A stretch of 40,903 nt of DNA from the NCBI RefSeq assembly GCF_001676615.1, contig NZ_LYXZ01000092.1, forward strand, positions 1-40,903, written 5' to 3'. Below are positions 7,894 to 16,285 of this stretch, piece after piece (position 1 is the stretch's first letter; every line of letters starts with the position of its first letter). The notes under the pieces were generated by a model. That model had not been told where the DNA came from. It did not search any database and saw nothing but the letters and a program-made list of their open reading frames with translations. A program made the translations under genes and the position numbers. Source of the stretch: Labrys sp. WJW. GTDB taxonomy: Bacteria; Pseudomonadota; Alphaproteobacteria; Rhizobiales; Labraceae.

Positions 7894-8924
7894 CACACGC
7901 CCTCGAAGCCGGTGAGGACGCCGACGGCGTTCACCGCGATTTCGGCCACGGCATAGCCGCCTTCCATCACGAAGAGCGTCGGCAGGCCGAGCCTGGCGAT
8001 GCGCGCGCCGATGAGCGGGTAATGCTCCGTCTTCAGCTTGAAGGCGCTGATCGGATCCTTCTCGAAGGTGTCGACCCCAAGCGAGACCAGCAGCACGTCG
8101 GGCTTGTAGGCCGCCGCCTTGGCGCAGGCATCCTCCAGCGCCGCGCCCCAGACCTCGAAGGTCGTGCCCGCCGGCATCGGATAATTGACGTTGAAGCCTT
8201 CGCCCCTTCCGGCACCCTTCTCGTCGGCAAAGCCGAGGAAGAAGGGATATTCATTGGCGGGGTCCCCGTGCAGATTGAGCACCAGCACGTCGTCGCGCTC
8301 GTAGAAGATCTCCTGCGTGCCGTTGCCGTGATGGTAGTCGACGTCGAGGATGGCAACCTTGCGGGCGCCATTGTCCAGGAACCATTGTGCTGCCACGGCC
8401 GCATTGTTGATGAAGCAATAGCCGCCCATGAAGCCGGAGCCGGCATGATGGCCGGGCGGGCGGCAGAGGGCGAAGGCCGATTTTTCCCCGCCCTGGACCA
8501 GGCCGGCCGCGGTGAGCGCCACCTCATAGGAGGATTTGATCGCGTCCCAGGTTCCCTCCACGAAGGTGGCGCCGGCATCGAAGGAATAATAGCCGAGCAG
8601 CGCCTCGATCGATTCCGGCGGCCTGTCGCCCCGCAGGCCGCGCGTCGGCCAGGTGAAGGGCATCGCCGTGCCTTCGCGCCCGGCGGCCTTCCACATTGGA
8701 TAGGCCCGCCCGAGGAAATCGATGAAATCGGGTTTGTGCACCCGCCGGGCGGCATCGAGCGAATGGGTCTGCGGCGCCAGCACCGGGCCGAGCCCGACCT
8801 CATCGATGCGGGCACGGATGAACTCGGCGCGCGAGGGCATCTCGAAGGCCGGCACGATGGCGCCGGCCACCAGTTCGACATTGCCGGCATGGCCCTTGTG
8901 GCGCTCGGAATAGACGGATTTCAT
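7893..8924 (-). CDS. Acetylpolyamine amidohydrolase (class II histone-deacetylase family)
   Basis: A 343-residue zinc hydrolase matching the length and active site of acetylpolyamine amidohydrolase. It has RPPGHHAG (His159, His160), DVDYHHGNGTQ (zinc ligands Asp196 and His198), GVDTFEKDP (Asp285) and EGGY (Tyr324), each one residue beyond the numbering of the Mycoplana enzyme. It removes acetyl groups from acetylputrescine, acetylcadaverine or longer acetylpolyamines, freeing the amine for breakdown. It is the first gene of a coupled pair with aguB and diverges from the ABC importer; a palindrome in the shared upstream region is a candidate operator. Other small amides remain possible substrates. 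Confidence 0.9.
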   Translation of the reverse strand: MKSVYSERHKGHAGNVELVAGAIVPAFEMPSRAEFIRARIDEVGLGPVLAPQTHSLDAARRVHKPDFIDFLGRAYPMWKAAGREGTAMPFTWPTRGLRGDRPPESIEALLGYYSFDAGATFVEGTWDAIKSSYEVALTAAGLVQGGEKSAFALCRPPGHHAGSGFMGGYCFINNAAVAAQWFLDNGARKVAILDVDYHHGNGTQEIFYERDDVLVLNLHGDPANEYPFFLGFADEKGAGRGEGFNVNYPMPAGTTFEVWGAALEDACAKAAAYKPDVLLVSLGVDTFEKDPISAFKLKTEHYPLIGARIARLGLPTLFVMEGGYAVAEIAVNAVGVLTGFEGV

Positions 8925-8953
8925 CGGACGGATCCCAGTGACTCATCCCGGAA

Positions 8954-8965
8954 TTGTGATCACAA
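8954..8965. promoter_or_regulatory. Candidate divergent operator TTGTGATCACAA
   Basis: A perfect 12-bp palindrome, TTGTGATCACAA, sits 29 bases upstream of the acetylpolyamine deacetylase start and 157 bases upstream of the binding-protein gene. It is placed to control both divergent units. Dyads of this size are usual for GntR-type regulators, but no regulator gene adjoins it, so the factor is unknown. Confidence 0.45.
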
Positions 8966-9122
8966 ACACCCGGCCTTAGCAAGGGCAACGAAGCGAAAGC
9001 GACCATCGGGCGCGATCCCACCCCTATTGCTTTTGCCTGGGGGCGGTGTTTCATTCGCCCGACGGGATGACATTTGCACGACACCAGCCAAGAAGCATTC
9101 CGATACTATCCAGGGAGGTTTT

Positions 9123-9911
9123 ATGCGTTTCGTAAAATTCGCCGCCGGTGCACTGGCGCTGATGGCCAGCATGGGCATGGCCCACGCCAAGGACTGGTCG
9201 ACCATCAAGATCGGCACCGAGGGGGCCTATCCTCCCTTCAACAGCCTGACGCCTTCTGGCGAGATCGTCGGCTTCGACGTCGACATCGCCAAGGCTGTCT
9301 GCGAGAAGCTGAAAGCCAAGTGCACCGTCGTCGCCCAGGATTGGGACGGCATCATTCCGGGCCTGAAGGCCGGCAAATACGATGCCATCTTCGCTTCGAT
9401 GTCGATCACGGACGAGCGCAAGAAACAGGTCGATTTTTCCAGGTCCTACTACCAGACGCCGGCCGTCTGGGTCGCCCCCAAGGACAGCAAGATTACGTCC
9501 TTCGACGCCGACGGCCTGAAGAGTTCCATCGTCGGCACCCAGTCCTCCACCATCCATTCCAACTTCCTGGAAGGTGAGATCGGCCCCGGCGGCGCGCAGG
9601 TGAAGCTCTATCCCGCCCAGGACGAGGCCAATGCCGACCTGGCCGCCGGACGTATCGACGCCGTGGAAGCCGACAAGAGCGCCATGATGGAGTGGCTCAA
9701 ATCCGATGCCGGCAAATGCTGCGAGATCAAGGCCGAGATCGACATCAAGAAATATGTCAAATATTTCGGCCTCGGCGTCGGCGCGGCCGTGCGCAAGGAG
9801 GACACCGATCTTCGCGATGCCATCAGCAAGGCAATCGAGGAAATCCACGCCGACGGCACCTACAAGAAGCTGAACGAGAAATATTTCCCGTTCGACCTCT
9901 GGGTGCCCTGA
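9123..9911 (+). CDS. ABC transporter substrate-binding protein, polar amino acid family (SBP type 3)
   Basis: A 262-residue periplasmic solute-binding protein of the ArgT/HisJ family. Residues 1-22 are a signal peptide with cleavage after AHA. The start of the mature chain (IKIGTEGAYPPFN), GFDVDIAKAVCEKL and ASMSITDERKKQVDFS are typical of the family, as is the C-terminal GTYKKLNEKYF. ATG 9123 follows CAGGGAGG. Ligands of the family are lysine, arginine, ornithine, histidine, octopine or related cations; the polyamine genes nearby suggest a cationic amino acid or amine. Two permease genes follow after a repeat-filled gap of 241 bases. Confidence 0.92.
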   Translation: MRFVKFAAGALALMASMGMAHAKDWSTIKIGTEGAYPPFNSLTPSGEIVGFDVDIAKAVCEKLKAKCTVVAQDWDGIIPGLKAGKYDAIFASMSITDERKKQVDFSRSYYQTPAVWVAPKDSKITSFDADGLKSSIVGTQSSTIHSNFLEGEIGPGGAQVKLYPAQDEANADLAAGRIDAVEADKSAMMEWLKSDAGKCCEIKAEIDIKKYVKYFGLGVGAAVRKEDTDLRDAISKAIEEIHADGTYKKLNEKYFPFDLWVP

Positions 9912-9918
9912 CGCCAGC

Positions 9919-9936
9919 GCCTGAGACGCGTCAGGC
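9919..9936 (+). terminator. Small hairpin after the binding-protein gene
   Basis: GCCTGA (9919-9924) pairs with TCAGGC (9931-9936) around a six-base loop, eight bases after the binding-protein stop codon. There is no U-run, so full termination is unlikely. In importer operons such stems often stabilise the upstream message so that binding protein is made in excess of permease. Confidence 0.35.
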
Positions 9937-9940
9937 CTGG

Positions 9941-10042
9941 AGCAAAGCGCGCTTAGAAGGAAACGCTGCATTGCTCTAACTCTTTGGTCAGACGCGTTTT
10001 TTGCGATTCTTGGCGATTGCGCCAAATCACAAAACGCTTTTG
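9941..10042. repeat. Palindromic intergenic repeat (family A), copy 2
   Basis: A diverged copy of the element after cobO. Shared parts are GAGCAAA, TTGCTCTAAC..TTTG, GACGCGTTTTTTG and AAAACGC..GGCC. It fills most of the gap between the binding-protein gene and the first permease gene. No other gene is seen in 9912-10152. Confidence 0.55.
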
Positions 10043-10152
10043 GCCGGCGGCATCGAATGCAGCCACCGGCTTGAGCTGGCAGCGCTTTGATCGGCCTGGC
10101 ACCGGCTTGGTGCCAGAGCCATATCCCGAAGGCTCAGCGGCGGGGGCATGGA

Positions 10153-10860
10153 ATGGAACTTCTGGGATTTGGCGCAACGGGATGGGGCACCCCGCTGCTG
10201 CAGGGCGCCATGATGACCCTGGGCCTGGCCTTGTGTACCCTGCCCTTCGGCCTGCTGCTCGGGCTCGGCGTGGCGATGGCCAAGCATGGCGGCCCCATCT
10301 GGCTCGGCATCGTCTGCGGCATCTACACCTCGCTGTTCCGCGCCCTGCCCGAACTGCTCACCATCCTGATCGTCTATTTCCTCGGGCAGTCAGCCATCAA
10401 TACGCTCCTAGCGGCGCTGGGGCTGGACATCCAGATCGAAGTCAGCGGTTTCGCTGCCGGTTTCGTGGCCCTCGGCCTGGTGCTCGGCGCCTTTTCCAGC
10501 GAGGTCTGGCTCGGCGCCCTGCGCAGCCTTTCCAGGGGGCAAAGCGAGGGCGCGGCGGCACTGGGCCTCAGCCGCGTTGTGACATTCCGCAAGATCATCC
10601 TGCCGCAGTTGATCCGCACGGCCCTGCCCGGCCTCGGCAACAATTGGATGGCGCTCCTCAAGGACACCTCGCTGGTCTCCGCCATCGCGGTCAGCGAATT
10701 GATGTACATGACCAACAGGGCCGTCTTCGCGACCAAGCAACCGCTGCTGTTCTACGCGGCCTGCTGCCTGCTCTATCTGGTAATGGCCATCCTGTCCGGC
10801 ATCGCCCAGACAATGCTGGAAAGGCACTATAATCGCGGCCAGAAGCTGGCGAGGGCCTGA
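10153..10860 (+). CDS. Polar amino acid ABC transporter permease (HisQ type)
   Basis: A 235-residue inner-membrane permease with about five transmembrane helices. The EAA loop that docks the ATPase is visible as EGAAALGLSRVVTFRKIILP in the second half. The LFRALPELLTILIVYFLGQ stretch is typical of HisQ/ArtQ-type subunits. ATG 10153 follows a run of G's and begins MELLGF; an earlier in-frame start at 10087 would fall in repeat-derived sequence and lacks a ribosome-binding site. The second permease gene starts two bases after its stop. Confidence 0.9.
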   Translation: MELLGFGATGWGTPLLQGAMMTLGLALCTLPFGLLLGLGVAMAKHGGPIWLGIVCGIYTSLFRALPELLTILIVYFLGQSAINTLLAALGLDIQIEVSGFAAGFVALGLVLGAFSSEVWLGALRSLSRGQSEGAAALGLSRVVTFRKIILPQLIRTALPGLGNNWMALLKDTSLVSAIAVSELMYMTNRAVFATKQPLLFYAACCLLYLVMAILSGIAQTMLERHYNRGQKLARA

Positions 10861-10862
10861 GC

Positions 10863-11642
10863 ATGGAGACGCTCTGGTCCGGATTTCTTGCTCTAGTCGG
10901 CGATATCGGCCTCAACAGCGACCTGCTGGCGACCTATGGCCCGCGTTTCCTGGCCGGCCTGCGCCTGACACTGCTGCTGGTCGCCCTGGCCATGGTGCTG
11001 GGCGCCCTGCTGTCCTTTCCGATCGCAATGGCACGCATGTCGCGCAACCCGGTCCTGCGGGGGCTAGCCTTTGGCTATATCTACTTCTTTCGCGGCACGC
11101 CGCTGCTGGCTCAGGTCTATCTGATCTATAACGGCCTCGGCATCTTTCTCGGCGCCCACAAATCCCTCTTCGAGGACCTGGGCCTATGGTGGCTGCTGCG
11201 CGACGGCTTCTACTACGCAGTGATCGCCTTCACCCTGAACACTGCCGCCTACCAGGCCGAAATCCTGCGCGGCGGCATCGAGGCACTGCCTCGGGGCCAA
11301 ACGGAGGGAGGCCTCGCCCTCGGCCTGCATTCAGGCCAGATCTTCCGCAAGATCATCCTGCCCCAGGCCCTGATGGTGAGCCTGCGCCCCTATGGCAACG
11401 AGTTGATCCTGATGCTCAAGGCGAGTTCGGTCGCCGCCCTCGTCGCGGTGCCGGAACTGATGGGCGTGACCCGTCTTGCCTTCTCGCGCACATTCGATTT
11501 CCAGGCCTATATGTGGACAGCAATACTCTATCTGATCATGGTCTTCGCCATCGCCCATGTCTGGAACCTGCTGGAGAAGCGACTGACCCGGCATCTGCAC
11601 CGTACCATGCCGCAAACGGCGGCGACTGCGCAGGCGCATTGA
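10863..11642 (+). CDS. Polar amino acid ABC transporter permease (HisM type)
   Basis: A 259-residue inner-membrane permease, partner of the preceding subunit. It has about five transmembrane helices, the FFRGTPLLAQVYLIYNG segment typical of HisM-type proteins, and an EAA loop (GGIEALPRGQTEGGLALGL, then FRKIILPQ). The C-terminal 25 residues are hydrophilic. It is separated by two bases from the upstream permease and ends 19 bases before the convergent nicotinamidase gene, so there is no room for a hisP-type ATPase. The importer must use an ATPase encoded elsewhere. Confidence 0.91.
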   Translation: METLWSGFLALVGDIGLNSDLLATYGPRFLAGLRLTLLLVALAMVLGALLSFPIAMARMSRNPVLRGLAFGYIYFFRGTPLLAQVYLIYNGLGIFLGAHKSLFEDLGLWWLLRDGFYYAVIAFTLNTAAYQAEILRGGIEALPRGQTEGGLALGLHSGQIFRKIILPQALMVSLRPYGNELILMLKASSVAALVAVPELMGVTRLAFSRTFDFQAYMWTAILYLIMVFAIAHVWNLLEKRLTRHLHRTMPQTAATAQAH

Positions 11643-11661
11643 GCCAGACCGGCACGCCAGA

Positions 11662-12279
11662 CTAGATTCGGTCGACCAGGGTGGCTCCTGCCGCCTTCAT
11701 GGCGGCAATCCCCGCCGCGACGGAACCGCCGAGGTCGATGCCCCGGCAGGCATCGAGCACGACGATGGTCTCGAAACCCAGCCGCCTGGCATCCTCGGCC
11801 GAGAATCGCACGCAGAAATCGGTGGCGAGGCCGACGCAGAACAAGCGACCGATGCCGCGCTCCCTGAGATAGCCGGCAAGCCCGGTCGGCGTCCGGCGGT
11901 CGTTCTCGAAAAAGGCCGAATAGCTGTCGATCGCAGGATTGTAGCCCTTGCGGATGATCATCTCGGCCCCGGGGAGGGCCAGGCCGGGATGGAACTCGGC
12001 CCCCTGACTGCCCTGTATGCAGTGATCGGGCCAGAGCGTCTGCTCGCCATAGGGCATGCTCACGGTCGTGAACGGCGCCTTGCCCGGATGGCTGGAAGCA
12101 AAGGAGGAATGGCCGGGGGGGTGCCAGTCCTGCGTCAGCACGCAATGGGCGAAATCATCAGCCATGCGGTTGATGCCGGGAACCACCGAGTCGCCGTCGG
12201 GCACGGCCAGCGCCCCACCTGGGCAGAAATCATTCTGCACATCGATCACCAGCAGGGCGTCGTTCGGACCGGTTTTCAT
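11662..12279 (-). CDS. pncA: Nicotinamidase/pyrazinamidase
   Basis: A 205-residue cytoplasmic isochorismatase-fold amidase that hydrolyses nicotinamide to nicotinate and ammonia for NAD salvage. The catalytic triad is Asp13 (VIDVQNDF), Lys111 (IIRKGYNP) and Cys156 (GLATDFCV). The metal site is Asp51, His53 and probably His86 (QDWHPPGHSSF, LWPDHC). Length and motifs match bacterial PncA. It stands alone between the convergent permease gene and the divergent rsmI gene. Confidence 0.93.
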   Translation of the reverse strand: MKTGPNDALLVIDVQNDFCPGGALAVPDGDSVVPGINRMADDFAHCVLTQDWHPPGHSSFASSHPGKAPFTTVSMPYGEQTLWPDHCIQGSQGAEFHPGLALPGAEMIIRKGYNPAIDSYSAFFENDRRTPTGLAGYLRERGIGRLFCVGLATDFCVRFSAEDARRLGFETIVVLDACRGIDLGGSVAAGIAAMKAAGATLVDRI

Positions 12280-12416
12280 GAAATCTCTCTCGTCATGCCT
12301 TTATGCCTCTATCTTGATCACGCAGGCAGGAAGATCAACTTGCCTTTGAATCTCAGGGAGCTACACAGAAGAACAGGCTGCGGATTGCGACTCGCGGCCG
12401 GCAAAGGCAGGACCCC

Positions 12417-13343
12417 ATGCGTCCAGATTTCTCTCCCTCCATCGTCGGCGCCGAACACAGCTACTTGCTGCATGGCCAGCGGCTGACTGCTCCCTCCCTG
12501 CTGCCGGGGCTCCATGTGGTGGCGACGCCCATCGGCAATCTCCAGGACATCACGCTGCGGGCGCTGACCACGCTGGCCGCCGCCGATCTCATCGTCTGCG
12601 AGGATACGCGCGTCACCAGCCGCCTCACCAATCATTACGGCATCAGCGCCCAGCTCCTGGCCTACAACGACCACAATGCCCCTCGCGTGCGGCCCCAGAT
12701 CCTGGAGCGCCTCACCAGCGGCCAGGGCGTGGCCCTGGTCTCGGACGCCGGCACGCCCATGGTCTCGGATCCCGGCTTCAAGTTGGTGCGCGAGGCGATC
12801 GAAGAGGAAATTCCCGTCTTCGCGGCGCCCGGCCCCTCCGCCGCGCTCGCGGCCCTGGCAGTCGCCGGCCTGCCGACCGACCGCTTTTTCTTCGAGGGCT
12901 TCCTGCCCAACAAGGACGGCGCGCGCTCCAATCGCCTCGCCGAGCTCAAGACCATCCCGGCCACGCTGATCTTCTACGAAAGCGGTCCGCGCCTCGCCGA
13001 CAGCCTGGCCGCCATGGCGACGGCGCTCGGCGACCGGGCTGCAACCGTGGCGCGGGAACTGACCAAGGCCTATGAGACGGTTTATCGCGGCACGCTCGTA
13101 TCACTGGCCACCGACTTCGCCATTGCGGACGAGCCGAGAGGCGAGATCGTCGTGGTGGTCGGACCGCCCGTCGAGGAAAAGGCCAGCGCCGACGACATCG
13201 AGGCTTCGCTGGCCGCAGCCCTCGAAACGCTTTCGGTCAAGGATGCCGCCGCCGCGGTTTCGGCCCGTCTCGGCCTGCCCAAGCGCGACGTCTATGCCCG
13301 CGCCGTCGAGATGGCCTCGGAGCGCCGTAGCAGGGCCTCTTGA
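12417..13343 (+). CDS. rsmI: 16S rRNA (cytidine1402-2'-O)-methyltransferase
   Basis: RsmI methylates the ribose of C1402 in the ribosomal decoding centre using S-adenosylmethionine. The 308-residue product shows ATPIGNLQDITLRAL, CEDTRVTSRL, LVSDAGTPMVSDPG, AAPGPSAALAALAVAGLPTD, FFEGFLP and ARELTKAYE in family order. An N-terminal extension of about 30 residues precedes the domain, as in related alphaproteobacteria. ATG 12417 follows GGCAGGA. Its stop overlaps the start of yraN, so the two are coupled. It diverges from pncA across 137 bases. Confidence 0.95.
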   Translation: MRPDFSPSIVGAEHSYLLHGQRLTAPSLLPGLHVVATPIGNLQDITLRALTTLAAADLIVCEDTRVTSRLTNHYGISAQLLAYNDHNAPRVRPQILERLTSGQGVALVSDAGTPMVSDPGFKLVREAIEEEIPVFAAPGPSAALAALAVAGLPTDRFFFEGFLPNKDGARSNRLAELKTIPATLIFYESGPRLADSLAAMATALGDRAATVARELTKAYETVYRGTLVSLATDFAIADEPRGEIVVVVGPPVEEKASADDIEASLAAALETLSVKDAAAAVSARLGLPKRDVYARAVEMASERRSRAS

Positions 13344-13711
13344 GCAAGCCCGAACGCCAAGCCGCCTTCCGCGTCGGCCTCAATGCCGAGGCGCGGGCCG
13401 GCTGGCTGCTGCGCCTCAAGGGCTACCGCCTGCTCGCCCGCCGTTTCAAGGTGCCGGGCGGCGAGATCGACCTGATCGCCCGCCGCGGCGGCACGCTGGT
13501 CTTCGTCGAGGTAAAGGCGCGTGCGGATCTGGCGATGGCGCTCGAAGCGATCACGCCTGCCCAGCAGCGACGCATCGCCACCGCCGCCCGGGCCTGGCTG
13601 GCACGCCATCCCGACCAGGCCTTGCTGGTCCAGCGTTTCGATGCGGTCTTCGTGATGCCGCGGCGCTGGCCGCGCCACCAGGCCAACTGGTTCGAGATGG
13701 ATCTGGGGTGA
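13340..13711 (+). CDS. yraN: YraN family protein (UPF0102), endonuclease-like fold
   Basis: A 123-residue protein of UPF0102. It has the PD-(D/E)XK-like core GGEIDLIARRGGTLVFVEVK and C-terminal RFDAVFV. The fold resembles Holliday-junction resolvases, but the cellular role is unproven. The start is a TTG overlapping the rsmI stop (TTGA), with no better in-frame start nearby. Pairing with rsmI is widespread in bacteria. It ends just before a large palindrome shared with the convergent PBP gene. Confidence 0.9.
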   Translation: MSKPERQAAFRVGLNAEARAGWLLRLKGYRLLARRFKVPGGEIDLIARRGGTLVFVEVKARADLAMALEAITPAQQRRIATAARAWLARHPDQALLVQRFDAVFVMPRRWPRHQANWFEMDLG

Positions 13712-13792
13712 TTTGGGGGGCGGGTCTTCGGACCCGCCTGAAACACAGCGCCTGAAGGCAAAGAAGGCGGGTCCGAAGACCCGCCCCCCAAA
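13712..13792. repeat. Inverted hairpin doublet repeat (family B), copy 2; probable bidirectional terminator
   Basis: Two 28-bp perfect inverted arms (13712-13739 and 13765-13792) separated by 25 bases. Each arm holds its own hairpin: GCGGGTC-TTCG-GACCCGC on the left and its complement on the right. The plan and spacer length equal those of 3193-3279, though the sequences differ. It fills the gap between convergent yraN and the PBP gene, one base after the yraN stop, and should stall transcription from both sides. Confidence 0.75.
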
Positions 13793-13794
13793 AC

Positions 13795-16032
13795 TTACCG
13801 CCCCAGCACCCGGTTCAGCCAGTCGGCGATCGGCCGGCCGGTGTTGCGCGGCGCATTCGCCGTCATCACCGGCTCGACAGCCACAGGCTGGTCCTCCGGT
13901 GCGCCGTCGAATTGCGGCTGCGCCGCGATGACGTCCTCCGGCGGCGGCGCTTCGCGCACCCAGGGCCGGCCCGGCAGCGGCGCCGGCGACAGGCCCTTAT
14001 GGGCCCCGCGCATGAAATCGTTCCAGATCTGCGCCGGCAGGCTGCCGCCGGTCATGCGGGCGGTGGAGGTGCCGTCGTCATTGCCGAGCCAGACGGCCGT
14101 TACCATGTGGCTGGTATAGCCGATGAACCAGGCATCGCGATAATTCTGGCTGGTGCCGCTCTTGCCGGCCGACTGCCAGCCGGGCAGGCCGTATTTGCGT
14201 GCCGTACCGACCGTGAGCGTCTGGCTCATCATCGCATTCATCATGCCGACCTTGTCGTCCTCGATGACACGCTGATTGCCGGGAGCCTGGCGCTGGAACA
14301 GCACCTTGCCCTTCTCGGTCTTGATGCTCTTGACCACATAGGGGATCACCAGCCGCCCGCCATTGGCGAAGGTGGCGTAGGCCGAGGTCATCTCCAGCGG
14401 CGTCACTTCCGAGGTGCCGAGGGCGATCGAAGGATTGGGTTCCAGGTTGGAATTGATGCCGAGGCTGTGGGCGACGGCCACCACCGCCTTCGGCCCCACT
14501 TCGGCGCACAGGCGCACCGCCACCGTGTTGAGCGAGAGGGCGAGCGCCGTGGTCAGGGACACCGGGCCGCGATATTCGCGCGAGAAGTCCTTCGGGCTCC
14601 AGCCCGCCAGGGTAATCGGGGCATCGTCACGCACGGTATCGGGGGTGGCGCCGTTCATCAGCGCGGCGAGATAGACGAAAGGCTTGAAGGTGGAACCGGG
14701 CTGGCGATTGGCCGAAATTGCCCGGTTGAACTGGCTCTCGGCATAGGAGCGCCCGCCGACCATGGCCTTGACGGCACCGTCGGGATCCATCGCCACCAGG
14801 GCGCCCTGGCTCACGCGCAGTTTGCCACCGGACTTGTCCAGGCCCTGGCGCAGCGACTGTTCGGCGAGATTCTGCAGCTTGGCATCGATGGTGGTCTCCA
14901 CCACCACATCGGTGTCGAGCGGGCCGGTGAGGTCGCTGAGCTGGTTGGAGATCCAGTCGGCCGGATAATTGCCGGAGGAGCGGACCGCCAGTTTGGAAAC
15001 CTTGACCGGCGTCGCCAGCGCCGTCTTCTCGTCCTGCGCAGTGATCGCCCCGGTGTCGACCATGGCGTCCAGCACGAGTTGGGAACGGTCATGCGCGCCC
15101 TTGGGATTCTTGGTCGGATCGAGCGAGGACGGAGCCTTGACCAGGCCGGCCAGGGTCGCGGCTTCGGCAATGGTGAGATTCTTGGCGGGCTTGCGGAAAT
15201 AACGCTGTGCCGCCGCCTCGATGCCATAGGCGCCCGCGCCGAAATAGACGCGGTTGATATACATCTCCAGGATCTGGTTCTTGGAGAATTTGCGCTCGAG
15301 ATAGACGGCGAGGATCGCCTCCTGGATCTTGCGCCGCAGGCTGCGTTCGGGGGTGAGGAAGACGTTCTTGGCGAGCTGCTGCGTCAGCGTCGAGCCACCC
15401 TGGGTCAGCCGATGGGTGGTGAGATAGACATAGCCGGCGCGGGCCAGGCCCTGCGGATCGACACCGTAGTGGGAATAGAAGCGCCGGTCCTCGATGGCGA
15501 CGAAGGCCAGCGGCACATATTTCGGCAGGTCCTTGAGCGAGACCGCGGCGCCGCCCATTTCGCCCTGGTTGGCGAGTACGGTGCCATCGGCGGAGACGAT
15601 CTTCACATTGGGCGGGCGCGGCGGCACTTCCAGATTCTGGATCGGCGGCAGGTTGGCGGCATACCAGGCAACGACGCCACCGACGCCGAGCAGGCCCCAC
15701 ATGCATAGCAGGAAGGACCAGTAGGTCAGGCGATAGAGCATGGAGCGCCGGCGCTTGGGCTTGCGCCCGCCGCCCGAACTGCCGCCGCCTCCCCCTCCGC
15801 CACGGCGGGAGGACCCGCCGCCACGCGAGGATCCGCCGAACAGGCTCCAGCCCTTCTTCGAGCGCGCGGTCTTGGCGCGGGAGGGCGAGCGCTCGCGCAA
15901 CTCCAGCGGTACGGGCGCGGGGCGGTCTTCCCGGGTCAGGCGAAAACTATCGCCCTGATCGGCTTCCTCGCCCTTTTCGGGCTCGAAACGGGGTTCGACC
16001 CGCTCAACCATGCGCCGTTGGCCCTGCGCCAT
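13795..16032 (-). CDS. Penicillin-binding protein 1A family, bifunctional peptidoglycan synthase
   Basis: A 745-residue class A PBP that polymerises and crosslinks peptidoglycan. Residues 1-100 are cytoplasmic, with a Gly/Ser/Arg-rich low-complexity stretch (65-95). A membrane helix spans about 104-125. The GT51 transglycosylase domain contains EDRRFYSHYGVD (catalytic Glu181), GGSTLTQQLAKN and QILEMYINRVYFG. The transpeptidase domain has GSTFK (Ser447, Lys450), SLN (500-502) and KSGT (624-627). The tail after residue 680 is proline-rich. ATG 16032 follows GGAAGG five bases upstream. Sequence places it in the PbpC/PBP1A-like group of alphaproteobacteria; the exact subclass is unsure. Confidence 0.93.
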   Translation of the reverse strand: MAQGQRRMVERVEPRFEPEKGEEADQGDSFRLTREDRPAPVPLELRERSPSRAKTARSKKGWSLFGGSSRGGGSSRRGGGGGGGSSGGGRKPKRRRSMLYRLTYWSFLLCMWGLLGVGGVVAWYAANLPPIQNLEVPPRPPNVKIVSADGTVLANQGEMGGAAVSLKDLPKYVPLAFVAIEDRRFYSHYGVDPQGLARAGYVYLTTHRLTQGGSTLTQQLAKNVFLTPERSLRRKIQEAILAVYLERKFSKNQILEMYINRVYFGAGAYGIEAAAQRYFRKPAKNLTIAEAATLAGLVKAPSSLDPTKNPKGAHDRSQLVLDAMVDTGAITAQDEKTALATPVKVSKLAVRSSGNYPADWISNQLSDLTGPLDTDVVVETTIDAKLQNLAEQSLRQGLDKSGGKLRVSQGALVAMDPDGAVKAMVGGRSYAESQFNRAISANRQPGSTFKPFVYLAALMNGATPDTVRDDAPITLAGWSPKDFSREYRGPVSLTTALALSLNTVAVRLCAEVGPKAVVAVAHSLGINSNLEPNPSIALGTSEVTPLEMTSAYATFANGGRLVIPYVVKSIKTEKGKVLFQRQAPGNQRVIEDDKVGMMNAMMSQTLTVGTARKYGLPGWQSAGKSGTSQNYRDAWFIGYTSHMVTAVWLGNDDGTSTARMTGGSLPAQIWNDFMRGAHKGLSPAPLPGRPWVREAPPPEDVIAAQPQFDGAPEDQPVAVEPVMTANAPRNTGRPIADWLNRVLGR

Positions 16033-16285
16033 CCCAGCCTTCCAAAATCATTACAATCAGATCAGTCATATCAGCGCCGGGTTAAGCAAGGGCTACCGCA
16101 GCTTGCGACATTTGCTTTCCACTCAGGGAAAGGCATGAACAAGGCGTCAATCCGTCATTGTCGTGGCGTATTCAAGCCTCGAAGCCCTGTATCCGATGGA
16201 AAATCCGTGCAGGCGCCCTGCGGCAGGCCCTTTCGTAAAGTCTTCAGGCCCTGTAGAGGACGTGCGGCGAAAGGCTGGAGGACAT

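Noticed and set aside
7878..9122. Upstream extension of the binding-protein frame through the deacetylase gene
   Set aside because: The added residues are antisense to the deacetylase; signal peptide and ribosome-binding site fix the start at 9123.
11643..11661. ATPase gene of the amino acid importer
   Set aside because: Only 19 bases lie between the last permease and pncA, and no Walker motifs occur nearby other than the unrelated YbbA-type gene.
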